Source: JAHFJU01 sp964354865
GTDB lineage: Bacteria > Patescibacteriota > Gracilibacteria > UBA1369 > UM-FILTER-53-11
Length of the DNA stretch: 6,630 nucleotides
NCBI GenBank assembly: GCA_964354865.1
Contig: CAYHBN010000075.1
Span: 1-6,630 of the forward strand
Reading direction: 5' to 3'
Program-made: the position numbers and the translations under genes
The notes under the pieces: generated by a model
What the model saw: only the letters and a program-made list of their open reading frames with translations
What the model was told of the DNA's origin: nothing
The model's database searches: none
Shown here: positions 1 to 6,306 of the stretch, one piece after another
Layout: every line of letters starts with the position of its first letter
How positions within the stretch are numbered: position 1 is the first letter of the stretch

Positions 1-1
1 A

Positions 2-415
2 AATACGTTTTTAGATGTTGCAAATGATCGATTTGAAATCATTGAGTCTCAAATTTTATAATTTTTTAATAAAAATACTGGAGTATGTAATGGCGCGGCT
101 ACAGGTTTTGTACTTATCTTACGTGCTTTAGGCGTGCCCGCACGCTATGTTGCAGGATCAACTGTAAACTTCAAAGAGAAAGCGTCTCACGCATGGTGTC
201 AGTACTGGGATGGCGTGGCCTGGCGCGAAATTGAGCCCCAATCTGAGTACGACAGGACGTATGCTCCACGCATCGAAATGGCGGCGTCCGCTGAGCTTCA
301 AGACTCGCGTGGCACAATTGCCACACTGGCACAAAATGAGGCTCGTGGGTTCTCAATAGCTGGAATAATGAGCTCAGCTCGAAGAGCACTTGGGAGAGCA
401 TTGCGCACGAACTAG
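2..415 (+). pseudogene. Transglutaminase-like (cysteine protease fold) protein, 3' part, interrupted by an in-frame TAA
   Basis: Reading frame 2 runs from the window edge and encodes a transglutaminase core. GVCNGAA holds the candidate nucleophile Cys (codon 86-88), followed by LRALGVPARYVAG, then SHAW with the catalytic His (188-190), then WREIEPQ. In the family the third catalytic residue is usually Asp in a DP(T) motif; here Glu (233-235) sits at that place. A TAA at 59-61 interrupts the frame nine codons before the Cys. The 19 codons before it are open, and the other two frames close quickly. There is no usable start codon between the TAA and the Cys; the first in-frame start is GTG at 134, which would lose the Cys. 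So this is either a decayed gene or a sequencing/assembly error turning TAT/TAC into TAA. The N-terminus lies outside the window. The last ~45 residues match nothing I recognise. Confidence 0.6.
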
Positions 416-429
416 GCTATCAAATAGTC

Positions 430-465
430 AAAAAAGACCCCGCCTTGTGAGGCGAGGTCTTTTTT
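430..465. terminator. Bidirectional intrinsic terminator between convergent genes
   Basis: The arms 430-444 and 451-465 pair over 15 positions with a single C-A mismatch (440/455) and a 6-base loop (TTGTGA). The stem has a GC-rich core and is flanked by A6 on the left and T6 on the right, so it gives a U-tract on both strands. It lies 15 bases after the transglutaminase-like stop (415) and 23 bases after the secDF stop on the minus strand, so it can end both transcripts. Confidence 0.9.
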
Positions 466-487
466 ATATTCAGTTCAAATCCTCTAA

Positions 488-3400
488 CTATTTTTTCTCT
501 TCTTCATTCTGCCAAAGTGCCAACAATGGAGAAGCAATAAAGACAGAAGAGTAGGTACCAACGACGATACCGATTACGAGAACAAGAATAAAGTTGAAGA
601 GTGACGGTGCGCCGAAGATCAAAAGTGCAACCAAGGTAATCAATGTTGAAAGTGAAGTATTGATTGAACGAGCCATAGTTTGAGTCAAGCTTCGGTTCGT
701 GATGCTCTTGAAAGACTCACCACGTTGCTGAAATTTGAGGTTTTCACGAATACGATCGAAAACGACGATAGTGTCATGAACCGAGAAACCAAGAACAGTA
801 AGAATTGCCGTAATGAAGAGTGCATCTACCTCAAGTTGAAAGAGGGCGAAGATACCGACAGGAATGAAGACATCATGTAATAGAGCCACAACTGCACACA
901 CTCCGAATTTCCATGCACTTACTTTTTTAGGAACTTTTCTAAATGCAAATGCTATGTACACAATAATCATGATCATAGTAATGATCACTGCAATAACAGC
1001 ACGTTGTTTAAGTGTTTCGCCGACAATAGGGCCGATAGTCGTGAATCGATTTTCAGTGAGGTTTCCGAATTTACCCTTTAAATCTGCAAGGATTTTGTCG
1101 TGAGTGTCATTATCGATGTGTTGAGTATTAATCAAAATTTGATTTTCTCCACCAACGACAATTCGACCACTTGCTAACTCACTTGGTTCAGCGTCTGAGG
1201 TCAAATTAGCACCGCTTGTAGCAGGTGATTTAGGAGCAGCATTTTTCGCAGTATCAATTGACGTCAGTACGCCACGAACTTGTTCGACAGTTGGCGCTTT
1301 ATCAAAGGTCAAATCAAGCAGTGATCCTCCTTTAAAATCGATTGAAAGTTTGAGGCCGAATATCATTGTTACTAGCAAGCTAACTCCAATTAAGATTCCT
1401 GAGAAAGTGAACCAAATACGTGATTTTTCAACGAACTTGATTGGCGTTTTTTCAGTTTTATCGCTCTCCATTCCCCATAATCCTAGTCTGTGAGAAAGGG
1501 GAGTCTTCATAAGAGCTAAAAGCAATGTTCTAGTTACCGTGATCGCAGTGAACATTGAGACCAAAATACCTGCGGCAAGATTGAATGCGAATCCTTGAAT
1601 AATAGACGTACCGAAGTAGAACAAAATTGCACAGGTAAGGAGTGATGAGAAGTTCGAATCACGAATTGAGCTCCATGCACGATCGAAACCAACTTCAATT
1701 GCTGAAGAGAGTGGGCGACCAGCGCGCAGCTCTTCTTTCATACGCTCGAAAATGAGGATGTTTGCATCAACAGCCATACCAATTGAGAGAACCACACCTG
1801 CAACACCTGCGAGTGTAAGTACGATAGGGCTCTTTAAAAGGAAGCTCACAAAGAAGAGCACAAAACACGAAAGTACGAATCCAAGGAATTTTTCCCATCC
1901 GCCATCTTTTGATTCAAGAATTTTATAGACAAGAGCCACGAATACTACGACAGCGATGGCAACAGCAAGAGCAGTCGGCAGCGCCGATTTAACAAGGAAC
2001 ATCAAAATAATGGTGTACATGCCAAGTGCGATTACCGCAACAACTCCGGGCAATCGATAGTATAGAATCATTGCGATTGCCAGAATAAGTACGCCAATGA
2101 GACCTGCTTTAACACTCATATCAAGCGCTTCTTGACCGAGTGTAGAACCAATTGTGTACTGCCCCGTAAGAACGATTGGAGCAGGGATTGCACCAGTATT
2201 AAGGTCACGAGCGAGATCTTGAGCTTCTTGCATACTCGCCATTCCATTTATTACGGCGCTACCACCAACGATTTTCTCGTTTACATTTGGAGATGAAATG
2301 AGGTTTCCTCCAACATAGATTGCGACGGGTTTGCCCACATTTCGGCCGGTAATTTCTTCGAATAACTTTGCACCTGCTGCAGTAAATTTAATAGAAACTA
2401 CAGGCTGAGAGATTTGATCGAAAGAAACTTGAGCGCTTTCAAATTGTTCTCCATTTAATCCTGTTTCTTTCCATTGGTCATCGAGAGTAGAGAAGGCAAG
2501 TTGTGAGTATTGAATCTGGTCAAACCCATCGGCCTTAATAATGTGGAATCCAAATGGAGTTTCGGTGATTGGAGAAATTTCACCAACAGTCTTTAATTTT
2601 AAAGCAGCACCTGTAAATAGTGCATCGTATCCACCACCTTGTTTCACCGGTTCAGGTAATTTACCGAGAGAGTCTGTTGCGCCTGGTTCGTCAGATGTTG
2701 TTTTTGCAACCTCTCCAAAAGTTTCTCCTTTTTGGAGTCGTGCCAAAACTTCTTCTGCTTTAACTTTTGCTTCGTCTTTTGTACGAATAACACTATCTGC
2801 AGCACGCTCTGATCCTTTATATGCAACAAGAATATGGCTTACCATTAATGCTTTTTCGCTCTCAGCAAGAGCTGCTGTGGAACGTTTGCCTTCTTTTCGG
2901 TAAATCATGACACCTTTTTGCTCAACAAGTTCATTGTTTTCAAAAGTGTATCCATTTGCTCCTTCAACGAGCGAGAGAGATACTTGTCCATCGGCTAACT
3001 TTTCAAGTTCTGTTTTTGTAGCTGCCGGTAAGCTTTCAACAAATTCCCATGATCCTTTTGTGTAGGTTACTTTTCCTGGGTTTGATTGTTGAGCTTCTTG
3101 TGCGAGTACTTCAAACTTTGTCGGAGCAGTTTTAATTGAATCAAGTACTTTTTGTGCGGCAGCTTTTACGTTTGCTTCGTGCTGTGGATCCGCACTCGCT
3201 TTTTTCTCTTTAAATTCAAGCTGAATAGTTTTACCTACAACTTTTTTCGCTTCGTCGAGGTCTTTAATACCCGCTAGTTCAACGATCAAGTGATCTTCGT
3301 TGCCAACTTTTGACGTATAAATGTTTGGCTCAGAAACGCCAAGAGAATTCACGCGCTTATTAATGACATCAACCACTCCCGATATAATTTGTTTCTGCTT

Positions 3401-3601
3401 CTCTTTTGGCACCTTAGTAAGGTCAATCTTATAGTCGAGCTGTGATCCTCCTTGAAGATCAAGTCCCAAAATTATCTTCGCATTCTGCACACTTTCAGGA
3501 GTGCCAGGAAGTTTTTGAAACTGAGCAGGAAGGTCATAGTATCCTAGCACTAAGGCAAATAGAACGATGATAGCTACGCGAGACGCAATTGAGCGAAACA
3601 T
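488..3601 (-). CDS. secDF: Fused SecD-SecF protein-export membrane protein with an inserted parvulin PPIase domain
   Basis: This is an accessory subunit of the Sec translocon that uses the proton gradient to pull exported proteins through SecYEG. SecD part: TM1 ~4-22; P1 base with LGLDLQGG (45-52), RVNSLGVSEPNI (83-94) and VELAG (107-111); second base piece ~400-454; TM helices from ~495; TM4 motif GMAVDAN with Asp612 and IFERMKEELRAGR. SecF part: TM ~729-749, SIDFKGG (753-759), GPIVGETL (857-864), LLHD with Asp910, VHDTIVVFDRIREN (941-954) and Arg978. Asp612, Asp910 and Arg978 fit the residues known for proton coupling in SecDF. Oddities: residues ~253-358 are a parvulin domain (SHILV with His256, SD at 303-304, PFGFHIIK with Phe350 and His353); ~138-236 look like a degenerate second copy; ~540-590 look like two extra membrane helices. 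The ATG at 3601 has no Shine-Dalgarno. The gene is 85 bases after the cupin gene and may be cotranscribed with it. Confidence 0.95.
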   Translation of the reverse strand: MFRSIASRVAIIVLFALVLGYYDLPAQFQKLPGTPESVQNAKIILGLDLQGGSQLDYKIDLTKVPKEKQKQIISGVVDVINKRVNSLGVSEPNIYTSKVGNEDHLIVELAGIKDLDEAKKVVGKTIQLEFKEKKASADPQHEANVKAAAQKVLDSIKTAPTKFEVLAQEAQQSNPGKVTYTKGSWEFVESLPAATKTELEKLADGQVSLSLVEGANGYTFENNELVEQKGVMIYRKEGKRSTAALAESEKALMVSHILVAYKGSERAADSVIRTKDEAKVKAEEVLARLQKGETFGEVAKTTSDEPGATDSLGKLPEPVKQGGGYDALFTGAALKLKTVGEISPITETPFGFHIIKADGFDQIQYSQLAFSTLDDQWKETGLNGEQFESAQVSFDQISQPVVSIKFTAAGAKLFEEITGRNVGKPVAIYVGGNLISSPNVNEKIVGGSAVINGMASMQEAQDLARDLNTGAIPAPIVLTGQYTIGSTLGQEALDMSVKAGLIGVLILAIAMILYYRLPGVVAVIALGMYTIILMFLVKSALPTALAVAIAVVVFVALVYKILESKDGGWEKFLGFVLSCFVLFFVSFLLKSPIVLTLAGVAGVVLSIGMAVDANILIFERMKEELRAGRPLSSAIEVGFDRAWSSIRDSNFSSLLTCAILFYFGTSIIQGFAFNLAAGILVSMFTAITVTRTLLLALMKTPLSHRLGLWGMESDKTEKTPIKFVEKSRIWFTFSGILIGVSLLVTMIFGLKLSIDFKGGSLLDLTFDKAPTVEQVRGVLTSIDTAKNAAPKSPATSGANLTSDAEPSELASGRIVVGGENQILINTQHIDNDTHDKILADLKGKFGNLTENRFTTIGPIVGETLKQRAVIAVIITMIMIIVYIAFAFRKVPKKVSAWKFGVCAVVALLHDVFIPVGIFALFQLEVDALFITAILTVLGFSVHDTIVVFDRIRENLKFQQRGESFKSITNRSLTQTMARSINTSLSTLITLVALLIFGAPSLFNFILVLVIGIVVGTYSSVFIASPLLALWQNEEEKK

Positions 3602-3686
3602 ATGAGAGAGAGTAAGAGATTAAGAGAGTTGGATGTGTAAGAGTAAGAGAGTGGGGAGATGAGTTAGATGTAATAGATAGGATTTT
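3602..3686 (-). other. G-free, pyrimidine-rich leader/intergenic spacer upstream of secDF
   Basis: On the plus strand no C occurs from 3600 to 3691, so the secDF-sense strand has no G through the whole spacer between the cupin stop and the secDF ATG. It reads as repeated CTCTT/CTTACTCT blocks; the 11-mer AGAGTAAGAGA (plus strand) occurs at 3609-3619 and again at 3640-3650. Without G the RNA can form neither G-C nor G-U pairs within itself, so it should be unstructured, and it cannot contain a Shine-Dalgarno sequence. I see no convincing promoter or terminator in it. A role as an initiation-enhancing pyrimidine-rich leader is only inference. Confidence 0.5.
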
Positions 3687-4100
3687 TTAGGCGCGTTTTT
3701 TCGCTAGTTTTTTATCGGCTTTTTCATCGTTGCCTTTGCCGGATCGGCCATAATCATCGGCAAGTTTTACCACATCGTCAAGTTCAGGTGTCGAAACTTC
3801 AAAAATCAGTGTTTTTTCGAGTGCTTTTGCGCGATGAATCATTCCCACGGGAACATAGAATTTTTGGCCAGCAGAAAGGATTTTTTTGCGAAGTTTTTTA
3901 GGATTTGTTCCGTACGTAAGTAATATCTTGCCAGAGAATATATATTGTGTTTCAGTCTTCTTTTCGTGATACTGCAAAGAAAACTGGTGTCCTTTATGTA
4001 TTTCAAGGATTTTCCCCGCATACTGTTTTGTCCAAGAGAACCATATCTCTTGTCCCCACGGTTTTGGCTTTGTGATTACTTTTTTGACCCGATCAGACAT
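3687..4100 (-). CDS. Cupin, ManC/phosphomannose isomerase type II C-terminal-like domain
   Basis: A single-domain cupin of 137 residues that resembles the C-terminal isomerase domain of bifunctional ManC (mannose-6-phosphate isomerase / mannose-1-phosphate guanylyltransferase). Visible signatures are KPWGQE (13-18), SLQYHEKKTE (41-50) with likely metal ligands Gln43, His45 and Glu50, PVGMIH (84-89) with His89 as the fourth ligand, and DDYGR (115-119), the typical closing motif. It would interconvert fructose-6-P and mannose-6-P, but other sugar-binding cupins share this pattern. The tail (122-137) is Lys-rich and probably disordered. I chose the ATG at 4100, just before the conserved part. 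The frame stays open to a TTG at 4151 (154 residues), but those extra residues look unlike the family. Neither start has a Shine-Dalgarno. A partial guanylyltransferase lies on the same strand beyond 6303, so the two may form a split ManC pathway. Confidence 0.85.
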   Translation of the reverse strand: MSDRVKKVITKPKPWGQEIWFSWTKQYAGKILEIHKGHQFSLQYHEKKTETQYIFSGKILLTYGTNPKKLRKKILSAGQKFYVPVGMIHRAKALEKTLIFEVSTPELDDVVKLADDYGRSGKGNDEKADKKLAKKRA

Positions 4101-4158
4101 CGGGGGTGATTCTACCGTATCGAACTCCAAATTAAAAGCGCTGAGACACAAGTGTTTT

Positions 4159-4186
4159 TCTATATAAAAATAGGACTATTAGTCGA
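4159..4186 (-). promoter_or_regulatory. Candidate promoter for the cupin gene
   Basis: On the minus strand TCGACT (4186-4181, 4 of 6 to TTGACA) is followed after 16 bases by TATAGA (4164-4159, 4 of 6 to TATAAT). It would start RNA near 4152, about 50 bases before the ATG at 4100. A rival is TAGAAT at 4114-4109, which has no good -35 and would give a nearly leaderless mRNA. Both are weak pattern matches in AT-rich DNA. Confidence 0.25.
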
Positions 4187-4193
4187 ATGTATT

Positions 4194-4199
4194 TATAAT
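4194..4199 (+). promoter_or_regulatory. Candidate -10 element for the first surface-protein gene
   Basis: A perfect TATAAT sits 31 bases before the ATG at 4231, in the divergent region between the cupin gene and the tandem pair. Transcription would start near 4206, giving a leader of about 25 bases. No good -35 is seen at the usual distance (4171-4176 reads TAGGAC). The second paralogue starts 27 bases after the first one's stop, so this promoter could serve both. Confidence 0.35.
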
Positions 4200-4230
4200 T
4201 AACGAGTTCAGAAAGATTTTTGTAAAATGT

Positions 4231-5256
4231 ATGAGTATAAGTGCAAAAAAATCACTCCCTGAAGATTCATATCCAAAGACGTTCTACGCCTTTCTATTAA
4301 CCTCTATTACAGTAATATCTTTAGGTTCAGTAATATTCTTAAATAGCGAAGCGGATGATTCGAATCAAGTTGTGTTAATTCAGTATTCTCCTCCTACTAT
4401 TACAAATTTAACCTATGGAGTAAGTGCTACCTCAGATGTTCAGACTCTTAATTTAGCAAATCTTGGAGACGGCTCGTCGGCGGAAGGAAGTCGTTTTACA
4501 AGTGTTATTACTGCCACGGTTAACGATGAAAATGGCTGTAGTGTTGTCGATAATCCTTTTAATGATTATGAATTAAAGTTATATCGCCGATCAAGTGGAG
4601 TAGGTGAGTCAGATGGTGGAGCCTGTAATTTTACGAACGGTACATCTTGCTATATAGGAGATACTGCCCGATTAATTTTGGGGTCATGTCTAAATACAAC
4701 TACCTATGCAATTACGTGGCCAGTCGAAACGTTCTATTATATTGATCCAACTGATAGTGGGGACTATTCTCATCAGGATTGGGGTGCTCGCTTGCGTGTA
4801 ACAGATGATGTTGCGCAAACAGTCACTGCCACCGATGTTTTTGAGGTAGATACGTTATTGGCTCTCGACGTCACTTCGTTGACTGACTTTGGCACCTTAT
4901 CTCTCGGCAGTGATTCTAACTCAGTAGGATTACTTATAAAGAATACTGGTAATACGACTGAAGACTACGCCGTTGGATACAATCAGTCATTTCAATGTAC
5001 TTCGAGCAGTTTTAATGGGTCACAGGTCAAAATTACTCAGTATTCTGAAGATCCAATCGCAGGTGCTACTGCAATGGGCGCTGTTACTAATGAAACCGTT
5101 GTAAACGCGACAATTGCAAAAGCAACGACCATGGCAACGTCAGCAACGGATCCCCTTTATGCATATCTTTCTATTCCAAATAATGCAGCTGTCGGGGGGA
5201 GTTGTTCAAATACTGCAACCTATACGGCCATTAATAATGGATGGGTAGGGATTTAA
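4231..5256 (+). CDS. Membrane-anchored or secreted Ig-like surface protein, paralogue A
   Basis: No specific family is recognised. The 341-residue protein has a short N-terminal tail, then SYPK (13-16), one hydrophobic segment (~17-38) and a Ser/Thr/Asn-rich ectodomain. The segment is either a membrane anchor or a signal peptide; SEA at 39-41 could be a cleavage site. Residues ~55-206 look like an Ig-like beta domain (TATVNDENGC, DWGARLRVTDD, FEV). Residues ~207-335 resemble the 'DFG..xxG.....IKNTGN' beta-sandwich domains of ASH or choice-of-anchor type, closing with SIPNN...SCSNTATYTA. Six Cys (103, 132, 140, 153, 256, 325) are all kept in the downstream paralogue, which suggests disulfides outside the cell. 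The ATG has no clear Shine-Dalgarno; a purine run (AGAAAGA) is too distant. The gene diverges from the cupin gene. Likely a Sec-exported surface or pilus-like structural protein, but this is inference. Confidence 0.85.
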   Translation: MSISAKKSLPEDSYPKTFYAFLLTSITVISLGSVIFLNSEADDSNQVVLIQYSPPTITNLTYGVSATSDVQTLNLANLGDGSSAEGSRFTSVITATVNDENGCSVVDNPFNDYELKLYRRSSGVGESDGGACNFTNGTSCYIGDTARLILGSCLNTTTYAITWPVETFYYIDPTDSGDYSHQDWGARLRVTDDVAQTVTATDVFEVDTLLALDVTSLTDFGTLSLGSDSNSVGLLIKNTGNTTEDYAVGYNQSFQCTSSSFNGSQVKITQYSEDPIAGATAMGAVTNETVVNATIAKATTMATSATDPLYAYLSIPNNAAVGGSCSNTATYTAINNGWVGI

Positions 5257-5283
5257 TACGTTTATTAATTTTTATTATTACAT

Positions 5284-6306
5284 ATGGGACTTTATAACAA
5301 TGCAGGTCAAATTGATTCATATCCTAAGACCATTTATGCAACAATATTAACCATTATTGCGATTGTTTCTTTAGGTTCAGTCGTTTTAATTAATACTGAG
5401 GCTGATAATTCTTTTCAATCAACGACTATTACCAACTCGGCTCCAGTGATTTCTGGTTTGACCTATGGAGTGAGCGCTGCTTCAGATGTTTCAACATTAA
5501 ATTTAGCTGATTTAGGTAATGGTTCTTCGGCTGAAGGTACACGTTTTACAAGTGTTGTCACGGCAACAGTAAATGATAATAATGGTTGTGCAGATATTGA
5601 TAATGCAGAGAGCAATTACTCACTAAAAATATATCGCCAAAAATTAGCAGATGATACTTCTGATGGTGCTGCGTGTACAATTACGAATGGAATCGATTGT
5701 TACATCGGAAATACTAATGAATTAACACTTGGTTCTTGTCTTAATTCAACTGATTATCAAATTGAGTGGCCAGTAACATCTTATTACTTTCTTGATTCTA
5801 CCGATGCTGGTGGCTATGTGTTGACTGATTGGGGAGCTCGATTAAAAGTAGTAGATGATACTTCTTCAACCGTGACAGCTACCGATGTGTTTGAAGTATC
5901 AACCTTGTTAGCTCTCGACGTTGATTCTACGACTGATTTTGGAACTTTAGCGGTTGGCGCTTCATCTGCTTCTGCAGAACTTACAATTAAAAATACCGGT
6001 AATGTTTCTGAAGATTTTACTGTTGGTTACAATCAATCAATGCAATGTACTCGAGGTAAATTCAGTGGTGATAGTGTGAGGGTTACTCGTATGAAGCATA
6101 TCAATGCAGATCTTGCAGAGGGAATGGGTTCTCGAGGTTCGGACTCAATTGTAAACGCATCTATTGCAAAGGCCTCTACAATTGCGGAGTCTTCAACAAG
6201 TCCTTTCTTCGCATATATAAAAATCCCTGACAATGTAGCGGTTAGCGGCTCATGTTCAAATACTGCTACATACACTGCTATCCCTGATAGGGGCGATGGT
6301 TTTTAG
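5284..6306 (+). CDS. Membrane-anchored or secreted Ig-like surface protein, paralogue B
   Basis: A tandem duplicate of the gene just upstream. The two proteins (340 and 341 residues) align end to end without a needed gap, at roughly 55-60 % identity by hand count. It has the same plan: short tail, SYPK (12-15), hydrophobic segment ~16-37, then an Ig-like and a DFGTL...IKNTGN domain. The six Cys are at 102, 131, 139, 152, 255 and 324. The most divergent parts are the first ten residues, the stretch ~107-130, the region ~255-290 and the last seven residues, which may be surface loops or partner-specific parts. The 27-base spacer before the ATG is almost all A/T with no Shine-Dalgarno, so coupled expression from the upstream promoter is likely. 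Its TAG overlaps the stop codon of the convergent guanylyltransferase gene. Function unknown. Confidence 0.85.
   Translation: MGLYNNAGQIDSYPKTIYATILTIIAIVSLGSVVLINTEADNSFQSTTITNSAPVISGLTYGVSAASDVSTLNLADLGNGSSAEGTRFTSVVTATVNDNNGCADIDNAESNYSLKIYRQKLADDTSDGAACTITNGIDCYIGNTNELTLGSCLNSTDYQIEWPVTSYYFLDSTDAGGYVLTDWGARLKVVDDTSSTVTATDVFEVSTLLALDVDSTTDFGTLAVGASSASAELTIKNTGNVSEDFTVGYNQSMQCTRGKFSGDSVRVTRMKHINADLAEGMGSRGSDSIVNASIAKASTIAESSTSPFFAYIKIPDNVAVSGSCSNTATYTAIPDRGDGF

Noticed and set aside
33..62. Promoter-like TTGAAA (33-38) and TATAAT (57-62) with an 18-base spacer
   Set aside because: It lies inside the transglutaminase reading frame, and no plausible start codon for a gene follows. Such a match is likely by chance in this AT-rich stretch, and the TATAAT includes the interrupting TAA.
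680..1103. Plus-strand open frames at 680-880 and 864-1103
   Set aside because: They lie opposite the conserved SecF coding sequence and show no recognisable protein features.
2541..2903. Plus-strand open frame of 120 codons opposite the parvulin region, and a minus-strand frame at 2644-2829
   Set aside because: Both are shadows of secDF, whose frame is uninterrupted and has clear domain motifs across the region.
3839..4021. Minus-strand 60-codon frame inside the cupin gene
   Set aside because: It is an alternative frame of a gene with conserved cupin motifs.
6033..6275. Minus-strand 80-codon frame opposite paralogue B
   Set aside because: The plus-strand paralogue is well supported by its duplicate; the antisense frame has no counterpart there.
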